Part shown: positions 16,943 to 25,538 of the stretch, in pieces
How the letters are laid out: every line of letters begins with the position of its first letter
How positions within the stretch are numbered: the first letter of the stretch is position 1
From: Deltaproteobacteria bacterium
Lineage (GTDB): Bacteria; Desulfobacterota; Syntrophia; Syntrophales; UBA6807
Reading direction: 5' to 3'
Length of the DNA: 40,027 nucleotides
NCBI GenBank assembly: GCA_016935565.1
Contig: JAFGQS010000099.1
Coordinates: 1-40,027, forward strand
Translations under genes and position numbers: made by a program
Notes under the pieces: model-generated
The model's database searches: none
The model's input: the letters and a program-made list of their open reading frames with translations, nothing else
Told to the model about the DNA's origin: nothing

Positions 16943-17406
16943 GATTTTTCGAAAACGATCCTGATCTGAAAAGAGCGGTTCAAGAATTTGTCAGTCAAGA
17001 CCGCAATCCGGGCCTGGTTTCTCACGAAATACCGCTTATTTCAAACCTGAACACAGTGGAAAATGTGGCTCTTATTAAACAATATCACCAAAAGGCTTCC
17101 CGGAAGGAGGCACAGAATATTGTTCTTCAGTATCTCAAGAAGTTGAATCTGGAACATATCGCACATGTTCGAAATCCAAACCTTTCTGAAGAAGAGAGGT
17201 TCTGCGGAATGCTGTTACGAGCTGCCATGGTTCAGAGTGGAGTAGTGCTGATATATAGACCTTTCATGCTCCTTCCGGCCAGAATAAATGCAACTTTTAT
17301 ATATAACATCTTGAAAAATATTGATGATTTATATACACAATGTTTCATATTTGACTTTTTGTGGAACAAATATCGATACGGGATGAACGATGTCAAAGAA
17401 TTTTGA
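16921..17406 (+). CDS. ABC ATPase-like subunit lacking all catalytic motifs
   Basis: This occupies the mlaF position between mlaE and mlaD, but is an ATPase-like fragment. Alignable parts are GLVSHEIPLISNLNTVENVA (Q-loop region, Gln replaced by His), KLNLEHIAHVRNPNLSEEER (signature LSGGQ changed to LSEEE) and GMLLRAAMVQSGVVLIYRPF (Walker B DEP changed to YRP). There is no Walker A and no H-loop His. The frame is open from 16885 to the TGA at 17404-17406 without lesions and overlaps mlaD by 17 bases. It has no ATG, GTG or TTG before GTG 17056, yet the similarity begins upstream of that. AGAGGTG 5 bases before ATT 16921 suggests a non-standard start. The protein is either a maintained pseudo-ATPase or a relic. 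Confidence 0.6.
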   Translation: MTSKISVRFFENDPDLKRAVQEFVSQDRNPGLVSHEIPLISNLNTVENVALIKQYHQKASRKEAQNIVLQYLKKLNLEHIAHVRNPNLSEEERFCGMLLRAAMVQSGVVLIYRPFMLLPARINATFIYNILKNIDDLYTQCFIFDFLWNKYRYGMNDVKEF

Positions 17407-18280
17407 ATTCAAAGTTGGGTTGTTTGTCATCATAACGTTGCTTCTTATTATTGCTACTGTTGGATACGTAGCATTTAAGAAAGACGTTTTTTCAAAAGTC
17501 TATACCTTTACGTTTTCTTCAAAATCGGGAGATGGATTCAGTGAAGGAATGCCGTTAGTTTTTGCCGGATTTGAAATAGGAAAGGTACAAAGCCTGGAGT
17601 TGAGCGATAATGGCGTTGTTTTAATAAAAATCAGAGTGCCGGAACGACATATCAAGTGGACACGATCTGACAGCATTTTTATACTCGAAAGACCGCTTAT
17701 CGGTTCACCCAAAATTGTTGTTTATACAGAAAATCTTAATAGTGCCATCCTTACCACCGAAATGAGACCCAAGATTTTTTCCGTTGATAATATCAATGAA
17801 GCCATTCAAAAATTCCGGCCCATTCTTCAAAAGGTAGATACCATCTTAGACAACGTTGTCACTATTTCAACAAACCTGTCCCGTCGAAACACGTTACTGG
17901 AAATGGTCGTTGGCGATCAGGAAAGTGTGAGTTCTATCAATGAACTGCTTAAAAAATCAAAGTATATCGGGTATGAATTGGACGCCCTTCTCAAGAACGC
18001 TCATTCCCTCACCCAAAACACAGATCGACACATTTTCGGCACGGAGGGACTGCTCGCTGCTATTCGCACCATTCTTGTAGATATATCCGGCAAACTTGAA
18101 ACACTGGAAGCCGCTGTCAATGATGTACCGAAAATAAGTTCCAATGTATTGAAATCAACCGGTGACCTTGATAAACTTCGACAGGACATCGATACCACTA
18201 TAGACACGACAAATAAACTCATCACAGATATTGGTAAATTCTTACCGGGTAAAAAAGAACGGGAGATCAAACTTCCATGA
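17390..18280 (+). CDS. mlaD: MlaD-like MCE-domain protein
   Basis: A 296-residue MCE protein with one N-terminal transmembrane anchor (residues 8-28) and a periplasmic MCE domain (about 35-115, with GDGFSEGMPLVFAGFEIGKV), followed by a long amphipathic helical tail to the C-terminus. MCE proteins form hexameric rings that carry lipids across the periplasm. The start overlaps the preceding ABC-like gene by 17 bases and the stop overlaps the lipoprotein start by 4 (ATGA), so the operon is translationally coupled. The tail, rich in Leu and Asp/Thr heptads, resembles longer MCE proteins that build tubes. Confidence 0.88.
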   Translation: MSKNFEFKVGLFVIITLLLIIATVGYVAFKKDVFSKVYTFTFSSKSGDGFSEGMPLVFAGFEIGKVQSLELSDNGVVLIKIRVPERHIKWTRSDSIFILERPLIGSPKIVVYTENLNSAILTTEMRPKIFSVDNINEAIQKFRPILQKVDTILDNVVTISTNLSRRNTLLEMVVGDQESVSSINELLKKSKYIGYELDALLKNAHSLTQNTDRHIFGTEGLLAAIRTILVDISGKLETLEAAVNDVPKISSNVLKSTGDLDKLRQDIDTTIDTTNKLITDIGKFLPGKKEREIKLP

Positions 18281-18960
18281 AAAACCTTTCACGATGCATA
18301 ACTATCGTTGTTGTCGTCTGCCTGGGTTTGGGCGGATGTGCATCCAAGGCGGTTCCCCAGTGGCAAACGGCAAGTTTCAACCACATGGAAACGTTTAAAC
18401 AGCATTACCTGGCCGGCGATGAACAAAATGCGGAGAGATACTTTTCAAAAGCAATTGCTGATATTAAAAAAAGCGGGAGGATAGACATCCTGGCAAAGGG
18501 TTACCTTACGAAATATGCCATCCAAGCAGCAACTCTTGAAGCAATAAGCGGCACTGAATTCCTCGAGATAAACAATGTCCGTCCTGACAGGATAAATATG
18601 AACTTTTACACTTTCTTGACGGGAACTTTCGACACCGTCGATAATGAAATCCTGCCTCCGAGATACAAGCAGTTTATAGTAACCTTTCAAGATGGAACGA
18701 TTAATGAACTCAATCGTGACATCGCTCACATCAAAGATCCCCTGTCACGACTCATCGCCGTGGGCTTGACTATTAAACACAGACGGTATAATGAAGCAAC
18801 ACTGAAAATAGCTCTTAACACTGCCTCTGTTGAAGGATGGAAAAAGGCACTTGTGGCATACCTGAAACAGATACAATCATTGTATGAAAATACTGGGCAT
18901 AAGCAGAAAGCGGAGCAAATTCAAAAGCAATTGAATATCATCATAAACAAAGAAAAGTGA
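18277..18960 (+). CDS. Lipoprotein of the MCE operon
   Basis: A 227-residue protein with a lipoprotein signal peptide: basic start, hydrophobic core and lipobox LGGC, with Cys21 as the lipidated residue. The mature part is mostly helical, with a TPR-like feel (a YLAGDEQNAERYFSKAIADI segment and a C-terminal helix pair). It overlaps mlaD by ATGA, so it belongs to the system, possibly as an outer-membrane or periplasmic partner. It does not show the PqiC/YmbA auxiliary-lipoprotein motif, and I cannot name its family. Confidence 0.75.
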   Translation: MKNLSRCITIVVVVCLGLGGCASKAVPQWQTASFNHMETFKQHYLAGDEQNAERYFSKAIADIKKSGRIDILAKGYLTKYAIQAATLEAISGTEFLEINNVRPDRINMNFYTFLTGTFDTVDNEILPPRYKQFIVTFQDGTINELNRDIAHIKDPLSRLIAVGLTIKHRRYNEATLKIALNTASVEGWKKALVAYLKQIQSLYENTGHKQKAEQIQKQLNIIINKEK

Positions 18961-18979
18961 GTCGATAACGGAGATAACC

Positions 18980-19498
18980 ATGGCAGAAATCAAAAGCACG
19001 CTTGATCTCATTATGGAAAAGACACAAAATATGACCCTCTCGGAAGAAGAAAAGAAAGAGATCAGAAAGCAAGAATTAAGCAGAAAAATCAAAGGGTGGA
19101 TCCGGAAGTATGAGGACGATGTATTGAACCTGAAAACCATTCAGTCTGAAATCGACAAAGACGACGTTGCCCGCCAGACTGAATTGAAAAATGCCTTACA
19201 AAAAGAAGTCATCCAACGTATAGAGCCTGATAAAGATAATGCTATGTATTATCAATTGCTGGAAGAAATTTGTGGTATCGACATACTGACCATCGTCAAT
19301 ATGATACACCAGTTCCAGAATACGATGGAGGATGAACGGGCTATCATACTCAAAGAGCTGAATCGCCGCTTGGAAGAAAAGGAAATTTCGGGTACTGCGG
19401 TAATTCCATCTCTGTATTCCGATGCAGAATGGAACATCCGCTATAATCAATCGATAGAAGATTTCAAGAAACAGATCCGGCTTATCGCAGGTAACTGA
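18980..19498 (+). CDS. Conserved hypothetical coiled-coil protein
   Basis: A 172-residue soluble, highly charged and helical protein that I do not recognise. The N-terminal half (residues 1-75) is rich in Lys/Glu with heptad-like spacing, and the middle has an LLEEICGIDILTIVNMIHQF hydrophobic helix. No signal peptide or membrane segment. GGAG lies about 8 bases before the ATG and the gene follows the lipoprotein by 19 bases, so it is probably the last gene of the MCE operon. Its 3' end overlaps the convergent MBL gene by 17 bases. A cytoplasmic role is likely; no function is claimed. Confidence 0.65.
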   Translation: MAEIKSTLDLIMEKTQNMTLSEEEKKEIRKQELSRKIKGWIRKYEDDVLNLKTIQSEIDKDDVARQTELKNALQKEVIQRIEPDKDNAMYYQLLEEICGIDILTIVNMIHQFQNTMEDERAIILKELNRRLEEKEISGTAVIPSLYSDAEWNIRYNQSIEDFKKQIRLIAGN

Positions 19499-20126
19499 AC
19501 CACGTTTTTTCAACCGCGTCAAAATTGGCCATTACGGCATCTTTTCCCGTCACAATTTCTCCGTGACCGGGAAGAAGATAATCCACATCAAGCTTCGCCA
19601 ACCGCTCAATGCTGTCTCTCAGGATACCCCCCTTCCCTCCCGGTAAGTCGGTACGGCCAATCCCGTTTTTAAAAACGACGTCTCCCGTAAATAATACCTT
19701 ATTCTCGGGCCAGTAAACGCTGATGGACCCCGGTGAATGCCCGGGTGTCAGCAGAATCTGAAATTCATAATCACCTATTTTCAGATCTCCTTCTCGAAGG
19801 AAGAAGTCGACTTTCGGAATTTGAAGATAATTGCAATATCGTTCTTCGTTAAAATGATATTCTATTTCACTCATGGTTAGCAGTGTCGGTTTTTCGAATA
19901 TACGGATTGCCTCCACGTGGTCCGGGTGTCCATGGGTTGCAATAACTAAATCAATGTGCTCCAAAGACACATTCAGCTTCTTCAGTCCCTTTTTTACATG
20001 GTCTATGTGACGCTGATGCCCCGGATCGATGAGTATTTTCTTCGTCCCATTGATAAAATATGCATTACAATTATTTATCATCATTTCCCGCCATATGAAG
20101 GCATGCAAGTTATCGATAATATTCAT
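19482..20126 (-). CDS. MBL-fold metallo-hydrolase (glyoxalase II-like)
   Basis: A 214-residue metallo-beta-lactamase-fold enzyme. The zinc-binding motifs are in order: THGHPDH, then TPGHSPGS, FTGDVVF and LPGHGE. This pattern suits glyoxalase II-like thioester hydrolases. The ligands are complete, so it should be catalytic, but the substrate is not evident. It follows the amidohydrolase gene by 8 bases in the trmJ-hldD-amidohydrolase run. Its 3' end overlaps the convergent coiled-coil gene. Confidence 0.87.
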   Translation of the reverse strand: MNIIDNLHAFIWREMMINNCNAYFINGTKKILIDPGHQRHIDHVKKGLKKLNVSLEHIDLVIATHGHPDHVEAIRIFEKPTLLTMSEIEYHFNEERYCNYLQIPKVDFFLREGDLKIGDYEFQILLTPGHSPGSISVYWPENKVLFTGDVVFKNGIGRTDLPGGKGGILRDSIERLAKLDVDYLLPGHGEIVTGKDAVMANFDAVEKTWFSYLR

Positions 20127-20134
20127 GTATATTA

Positions 20135-20923
20135 CTACTCCTTCTCTTCTGTCGGGTCCGTAATCGTTCGATCATGCTCATCCATAACTCGAATCAGTCG
20201 TAATATATTCCTCCCTGCGATGTCCGCAAAATCCGTCTCGTCGAGTTTCAATGCCTTTACCTTGAGTAATTCATTATAGGGTATGCCGAACGGAAAATCG
20301 CTCCCGAACAGAAGCCTCTCAATACCATACTTTTCAATGAAAACGGTCATCTCCCTGGAGGAGCCAAGTGCTGTATCGGCGTATACATTTTCATGATCCC
20401 AGATACCCTCTCGAAACAAATCAGAAAACCCTCCGTTCAATCCCCCCATATGAGGAATGATGATAGAGGTTCTTCCTCCGACTCGCTCGACAAAATAGCG
20501 GGTATTTCGGAACGATTCCTCGAGGACAATGGGAAGCTGAAGGCGATATGCCTCCTGGAGAAATTCTTCGCATCGGGGGTCATCATAATGATATACAGGT
20601 TCATACTCATGTCGATGCCACTTAATTCCCTTATACCCCTTCCCGAGCTCTTCTTTTCTGAAGTCATTCCAAACAAAATAATAGGCATAAAAGTTTTCGT
20701 TTGTTTCCTGAATCTGTAACAAATAATCGTTCGCACGCTGTCTGCACGACATCCAGAATTGATTATCCTCAAAATTGTAATCGTACCGGTTATAAATATC
20801 TTCAACGGGAGCATACAGACATGCTCCGTGAATACCGCCTCTGGCTAAATAAGCCCTGATGAGTTCTATGGGTTGATCCACGTTCTGGACTCCACAATGC
20901 ATGTGAGAATCGATTATTTTCAC
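20135..20923 (-). CDS. Amidohydrolase-superfamily protein
   Basis: A metal-dependent TIM-barrel hydrolase of the amidohydrolase-2 group, about 262 residues from GTG 20923 (KIIDSHMHCG). Visible ligand motifs are the HxH in SHMHCG near the N-terminus, His in IKWHRHEYEP, IIPHMGGLNGG and the C-terminal RLLFGSDFPFG with the catalytic Asp. The frame is open to 21013, but the extra 30 residues do not resemble the family, and AAAGG before GTG 20923 supports the shorter form. The reaction (hydrolysis or decarboxylation of a small molecule) is not determined. Confidence 0.8.
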   Translation of the reverse strand: MKIIDSHMHCGVQNVDQPIELIRAYLARGGIHGACLYAPVEDIYNRYDYNFEDNQFWMSCRQRANDYLLQIQETNENFYAYYFVWNDFRKEELGKGYKGIKWHRHEYEPVYHYDDPRCEEFLQEAYRLQLPIVLEESFRNTRYFVERVGGRTSIIIPHMGGLNGGFSDLFREGIWDHENVYADTALGSSREMTVFIEKYGIERLLFGSDFPFGIPYNELLKVKALKLDETDFADIAGRNILRLIRVMDEHDRTITDPTEEKE

Positions 20924-21061
20924 GGCCGTTGCGTAACCTTTCTGTTTTCTTTGAAGTCCGTGCATACGTGCACAGGACTTGTTACGTTGCCCATAAAGGG
21001 AAACACATAACAAAGATCGGGGTTGAATATGGCGGGAATTGACCGTTCGTCATGAGAAGCA

Positions 21062-22033
21062 TTACAAGTGTTGTTCATTTTTTTCCAGGTAATTGACAAC
21101 ATAATCTGCAACAGACTCTTCCAGAGATTGAAAGGGTATCGTATTTCCCGCTGACCGCAGTTTATCCATTTTTGCCTCTGTAAAATACTGGTATTGAGGC
21201 TGAATGGATTCGGGCATATCAATATATTCAATCTCCGGTTCACGACCCATAGCAGAAAAGACGGCCCCTACGAGATCATTCCACGTTCGGGCCTGACCGG
21301 TCCCCAGATTAAATATGCCTGCAACATCATGATTCTGAAAAAACCACCACATTATGTCGACACAATCCTTGACATAGACAAAATCCCTCTTCTGTTCACC
21401 GTCCGCATATTCCGCTCGATACGATTTAAACAGTCGAACCTTCCCCGTCTCCGCGATCTGTCCGAATGATTTGTGGATGACACTCCTCATGTCACCCTTG
21501 TGGTACTCGTTCGGTCCGAAGACATTATAGAATTTGATACCGGTAAATCTTTTTTCAAACTGATTTTTCAGAACCCATAGATCGAACACCTGTTTCGAAT
21601 AGCCGTACATATTAATCGGCCTGAGCGTTTCGCTAACGCGATCATCATCGGAAAAACCGAGCGTTCCATCACCATACGTCGCCGCACTGCTCGCGTAAAT
21701 AAAACGGATGTCCTTTTTCACCGCCCATTTGGCAAGTCTGCGACTGTACCGATAATTATTTTCCATCAGATAATCACAATCTCGCTCCGTTGTCGAGGAG
21801 CATGCCCCCATATGAATAATGGCCTCTACGTTAAATGATATTGTATCCTCACAGATCATCCTCAGGAAATCATCTTTATGAAAATAATCGACGTATCTAC
21901 GATTCACCAGATTTTTCCATTTTTCAGATGTTCCGAGGCGATCTACGATGACGATATCATCAATTCCCTCCGAATTGAGCTTCCATACGAAGGCACTTCC
22001 TATAAAGCCTGCACCGCCTGTCACAACAATCAT
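21062..22033 (-). CDS. hldD: ADP-L-glycero-D-manno-heptose-6-epimerase
   Basis: Short-chain dehydrogenase/reductase-type epimerase of 323 residues that converts ADP-D-glycero- to ADP-L-glycero-beta-D-manno-heptose for the LPS inner core. The NADP-binding TGGAGFIGSAFVWKLN, the MGACSSTTERDCDYLMENN segment characteristic of HldD, the catalytic YGYSK and the C-terminal EYIDMPESIQPQYQYFTEA are all present. Its length is usual. Other LPS core genes are absent here. It implies the organism makes heptose-containing LPS. Confidence 0.95.
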   Translation of the reverse strand: MIVVTGGAGFIGSAFVWKLNSEGIDDIVIVDRLGTSEKWKNLVNRRYVDYFHKDDFLRMICEDTISFNVEAIIHMGACSSTTERDCDYLMENNYRYSRRLAKWAVKKDIRFIYASSAATYGDGTLGFSDDDRVSETLRPINMYGYSKQVFDLWVLKNQFEKRFTGIKFYNVFGPNEYHKGDMRSVIHKSFGQIAETGKVRLFKSYRAEYADGEQKRDFVYVKDCVDIMWWFFQNHDVAGIFNLGTGQARTWNDLVGAVFSAMGREPEIEYIDMPESIQPQYQYFTEAKMDKLRSAGNTIPFQSLEESVADYVVNYLEKNEQHL

Positions 22034-22201
22034 TACTATGAGCTCCTTTTGATTATAAGCCTCCGGCGATCTTTATCATTCTGTACGTTTCCTCTGATCA
22101 CTGACTGCTTTCACCGTTTTATTACAAATGCTTTCATTGATAACTATTCGACATGATCGTCCTTTAGTTATGCCGAAAAATAAGGGTACATTCCGGTAAA
22201 G

Positions 22202-22951
22202 TCAAGTTTTTTGTTGCCCTGCATACCGTTCGATATTTCGGCAAATGCCCCTTATAATCTTTACCTCCTTTGAATAGAGCTTTATTCGAGAAAAAAAACG
22301 ACGTATGTACATCATCCAGTAATCGGGATTATCGAGGTTGATAAAATCGATGGTGATGAACGTTGTTTTAAGATGATCGTACATTGCCTCCAATTCAGAC
22401 GATGTGGCCAGACGAGGCGTGAATCTCTCAGCCGATTCGCGTTTGTTCATAAATATTTCATAACAGCAAATCATAACAGCATGAGATAGATTAATAGACG
22501 TGAGTCGATCAGAAGTAGGAATATTTACCAGTACATGGCAATATTTTAATTCATCATTGGTGAGCCCCCTGTCCTCCGAACCAAAAACAAGTGCGATTTC
22601 ATTACGTTTCGATATGTCAACGAGCTGCGATGCCATTTCCCGCGGTTCAACAACCGGCTGTCGTGCACTTTTCGAGCCCATTCTGGCAGTCGTTCCGACA
22701 ATATAGTGAAAATCTGCTACAGCCTCCTGCAAGGTATCAAAATATCTAATATTACCAAGAATATCTGCGGCAAAATGGGTAGCCATTTGCTGCATTGCTT
22801 CCCGGTCCGGCAGCCGGCTTTTGACAACATAGAGCTTTTCAATGCCCATATTCTTCAGACATCGCGCTGTTGATCCGATATTTCCGGAATATTTCGGTTT
22901 ATTCAGGATAATAGTTATATTTCCCGTGTTGACGCTATCATACATAGTCAA
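22202..22951 (-). CDS. trmJ: TrmJ-type SpoU RNA methyltransferase
   Basis: A 249-residue SPOUT-class methyltransferase. The N-terminal motif IILNKPKYSGNIGSTARCLK, the central VFGSEDRGLTNDEL and the C-terminal knot IPTSDRLTSINLSHAVMICC bind AdoMet and RNA. These match TrmJ-like 2'-O-methyltransferases that act at tRNA position 32. The specificity within the family is an inference. It is divergent from rsmG with only 33 bases between the start codons. Confidence 0.88.
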   Translation of the reverse strand: MTMYDSVNTGNITIILNKPKYSGNIGSTARCLKNMGIEKLYVVKSRLPDREAMQQMATHFAADILGNIRYFDTLQEAVADFHYIVGTTARMGSKSARQPVVEPREMASQLVDISKRNEIALVFGSEDRGLTNDELKYCHVLVNIPTSDRLTSINLSHAVMICCYEIFMNKRESAERFTPRLATSSELEAMYDHLKTTFITIDFINLDNPDYWMMYIRRFFSRIKLYSKEVKIIRGICRNIERYAGQQKT

Positions 22952-22984
22952 TCATTCCTTCTATTCTTTTTTGTTGTTCCGGAC

Positions 22985-23695
22985 ATGAGTTTTATCTTAA
23001 AATGCATCATGAATCAAATCGAAGATACAATCAACGTCATGAAAGAGGCTCTTGTTTCGGCTTCACAGAAATTGGACATACATCTGGGAAAGCGTGAATT
23101 TGCTCTCTTTGAAGAATATTACCGTGAACTTTTATTATGGAACAAAAAAATGTCGCTGGTCTCGGTAAAATCTCCTCTTGATGTACCGGTTAAACACCTT
23201 ATTGACTCGCTCACTGTCGTCCCCCTGATTGACGACGAGAAACGCTCTCTCCTAGATATTGGCTCGGGTGCCGGATTCCCCGGAATACCGATAAAAGTTA
23301 TACGGAACTCTCTGGCGGTTACATTGCTGGATTCATCCAGAAAAAAAATTTCCTTTCTAAAAAATATCGTACGCAGGCTGAATCTTGAGGATACACAGGT
23401 TATTAACAAACGTGTCGAACTGTTTGCTGAAGAGATTGCCAATGACACAGCATTTGATGTAGTTATATCGAGAGCCACTTTCAAGCTCCCCGTATTGATT
23501 GAAAAATGTTCTCGTTTCGTATCGAAAAAAGGGATCCTCATAGCCATGAAAGGAAAAGAGATTGATCGAGAAGTGAAAGAAGCGATACAACTATGCGAAA
23601 AGACAGGTATGCGTTTCACGGCTTGTCAAGACATAACGCTTCCCGTTTCGGGAGATCCACGAAAAATTGTCCTGTTTGAAAGACATATCTTTTAG
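22985..23695 (+). CDS. rsmG: 16S rRNA (guanine527-N7)-methyltransferase RsmG
   Basis: A 236-residue AdoMet-dependent methyltransferase that modifies G527 of 16S rRNA. The core motif LLDIGSGAGFPGIPIKV, the YYRELLLWNKKMSLVS N-terminal motif and the VVISRATFKLPVL segment are present and of typical spacing. The start at ATG 22985 is uncertain; ATG 23009 also fits. It precedes parA-parB, as in many bacteria, but mnmG/mnmE, which usually sit before rsmG, are replaced here by divergent trmJ. Confidence 0.93.
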   Translation: MSFILKCIMNQIEDTINVMKEALVSASQKLDIHLGKREFALFEEYYRELLLWNKKMSLVSVKSPLDVPVKHLIDSLTVVPLIDDEKRSLLDIGSGAGFPGIPIKVIRNSLAVTLLDSSRKKISFLKNIVRRLNLEDTQVINKRVELFAEEIANDTAFDVVISRATFKLPVLIEKCSRFVSKKGILIAMKGKEIDREVKEAIQLCEKTGMRFTACQDITLPVSGDPRKIVLFERHIF

Positions 23696-23792
23696 ATAAA
23701 CTTTATTTTATATCTTCTCAATTAATCGTTTTTGTGCTAACCTTTTTCTAATTGTAATGCCGTCGAAACGCCATGGACAGATCATTAAAAAT

Positions 23793-24563
23793 ATGCGAAA
23801 AATCATATGCATAGCTAATCAAAAAGGGGGTGTTGGTAAAACCACAACAGCCATCAATTTATCGGCATCGTTAGCCGCCGCAGAAAAGAAAACCCTTTTG
23901 ATCGATTGCGATCCCCAGGGCAATGCAACCAGTGGTGTCGGAATCGATAAGGCATCACTCAGTGACAAAAACCTTTATCAGGTACTCATAGATAATGTAC
24001 GGATCGAGGATGCGATTTTTTCTACACCGATGCCTACGCTTGACATTATTCCTTCGAACCAGAACCTTATCGGTGTCGAAGTCGAATTTGTCACTCTTCA
24101 GAACAGAGAAAAAAGACTGAAAGGCGCTCTGAAAAACCTGAATTCTTCTTACGAATATCTGGTTATTGATTGTCCGCCCTCGTTAGGCTTTTTAACGGTT
24201 AATTCCCTGGCGGCATCAGATTTTCTTATTATACCTTTGCAATGTGAATATTTCGCGATGGAAGGGCTTGGACAGTTATTGAATACTCTGAAACTTACAA
24301 AAGCTCATTTTAATCCGTCCATATCCCTGGGAGGGATATTACTGACCATGTTCGATACGAGAAACAGGTTGTCACATCGTGTTGCTGATGAGGTAAAAAA
24401 ATACTTTGGTTCGAAGGTTTTTAAAACGGTAATCCCTCGAAATGTAAGACTTTCAGAAAGTCCAAGTCATGGACTGCCTGTCATACTCTATGATATCAAC
24501 TGTCGAGGAGCTATATCATACATGGAACTTGCACGAGAAATATTATCCGATGGGAGGATGTAG
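23793..24563 (+). CDS. parA: Chromosome partitioning ATPase ParA/Soj
   Basis: A deviant-Walker ATPase of about 256 residues that positions ParB-parS complexes and regulates DnaA. The P-loop KGGVGKTTTAINLSASLA with both signature lysines, IDCDPQGNATSGVG and DCPPSLGFLTVN are intact. The start ATG 23793 gives the family N-terminus MRKIICIANQKGG; the frame also opens at ATG 23757, and neither has a strong ribosome site. The stop is immediately followed by parB. Confidence 0.95.
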   Translation: MRKIICIANQKGGVGKTTTAINLSASLAAAEKKTLLIDCDPQGNATSGVGIDKASLSDKNLYQVLIDNVRIEDAIFSTPMPTLDIIPSNQNLIGVEVEFVTLQNREKRLKGALKNLNSSYEYLVIDCPPSLGFLTVNSLAASDFLIIPLQCEYFAMEGLGQLLNTLKLTKAHFNPSISLGGILLTMFDTRNRLSHRVADEVKKYFGSKVFKTVIPRNVRLSESPSHGLPVILYDINCRGAISYMELAREILSDGRM

Positions 24564-25412
24564 ATGTCGAAAAAAGACTCACTCGGAAAAGGTCTTGGAG
24601 CCATATTTTCCGACCTCATTGACGAGACTCCGGATAAACCGAATTTTATTATGTGTGGCATTGAAGAATTAATACCTAACAAGTTTCAGCCGAGAAAATT
24701 TTTTGACGGAGAAGAACAAAAAAACCTTGTTACATCCATCAAGAAAAACGGAATTATTCAACCGATTATTGTTCGAAAACTGGACTCCGGTTACGAAATT
24801 ATAGCGGGGGAACGCAGATGGAGGGCCGCCCAGGCAGCCCAGCTCAAAACAGTACCGGTGATTATCAAAGAGGCTGATGATATTGAAGTCGCTGAACTTT
24901 CTTTAATAGAAAATATCCAGCGCGAGGACCTGAATCCAATAGAAGAAGCTCAAGCATATCTATCACTTATCAATACTTTTCGCTTGTCGCAGGAAGAAAT
25001 TTCCGTCCGGACCGGTAAAGACCGATCTACGATAGCAAACTTCGTCAGGCTTCTCAAACTACCGGCGGAAATACAAGATGCATTAGTTCAAAAAACAATC
25101 TCGGCAGGCCATGCACGAGCCCTCCTCTCTCTTAACTCGAGGGAAGAGCAAGTCTTGGCTTTGAAAGACATCGTAAGGAAGCGACTCAATGTGAGACAGA
25201 CAGAAAACGCGGTCAAAACTATCAAGAGAGTGCCCTCTGACCCTGTAAAGAGGGAAAAAAGTCGTGAAATTATAGATATCGAAAACCAACTATCAAAAAT
25301 AATGATGACGTCGGTAAAGATAAATCAACGAAACAAGGGTGGAACCATTAAGATTAGATATCGTGATTTAGAAGATTTGGATCGACTCATCAGGCATATA
25401 GTGGATGTGTAG
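24564..25412 (+). CDS. parB: Chromosome partitioning protein ParB/Spo0J
   Basis: A 282-residue CTPase that loads on DNA at parS and slides to form the partition complex. The Arg-rich CTP-binding patch GERRWRAAQAAQ, the ENIQREDLNPIEEA motif and the helix-turn-helix (IAR/KDRSTIANFVRLL) are all present, followed by a short C-terminal dimerisation domain. ATG 24564 follows the parA stop with GGGAGG about 8 bases upstream, so translation is coupled. Its cognate site is the perfect parS at 12308-12323. Confidence 0.96.
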   Translation: MSKKDSLGKGLGAIFSDLIDETPDKPNFIMCGIEELIPNKFQPRKFFDGEEQKNLVTSIKKNGIIQPIIVRKLDSGYEIIAGERRWRAAQAAQLKTVPVIIKEADDIEVAELSLIENIQREDLNPIEEAQAYLSLINTFRLSQEEISVRTGKDRSTIANFVRLLKLPAEIQDALVQKTISAGHARALLSLNSREEQVLALKDIVRKRLNVRQTENAVKTIKRVPSDPVKREKSREIIDIENQLSKIMMTSVKINQRNKGGTIKIRYRDLEDLDRLIRHIVDV

Positions 25413-25496
25413 ATTACACTAAAACCGATTTACAGAAAAATGATTGTTGTGTATCAAGAAGAAATCTGGCAGAGAAGAACAGGCTCTAAATAAATT

Positions 25497-25528
25497 CTAT
25501 CAACAGCTGTTTATAAATCTGTTGATAA
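25497..25528. promoter_or_regulatory. DnaA-box cluster before dnaA
   Basis: Three DnaA-box-like 9-mers: CTATCAACA (25497-25505, plus strand), TTATAAACA (minus strand, 25508-25516) and TTATCAACA (minus strand, 25520-25528). The consensus is TTATNCACA, so these are 7-8 of 9 matches, arranged as an inverted set 11 bases ahead of the dnaA GTG. They are probably used for autoregulation of dnaA and origin binding. Confidence 0.65.
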
Positions 25529-25538
25529 GGTATCTATT

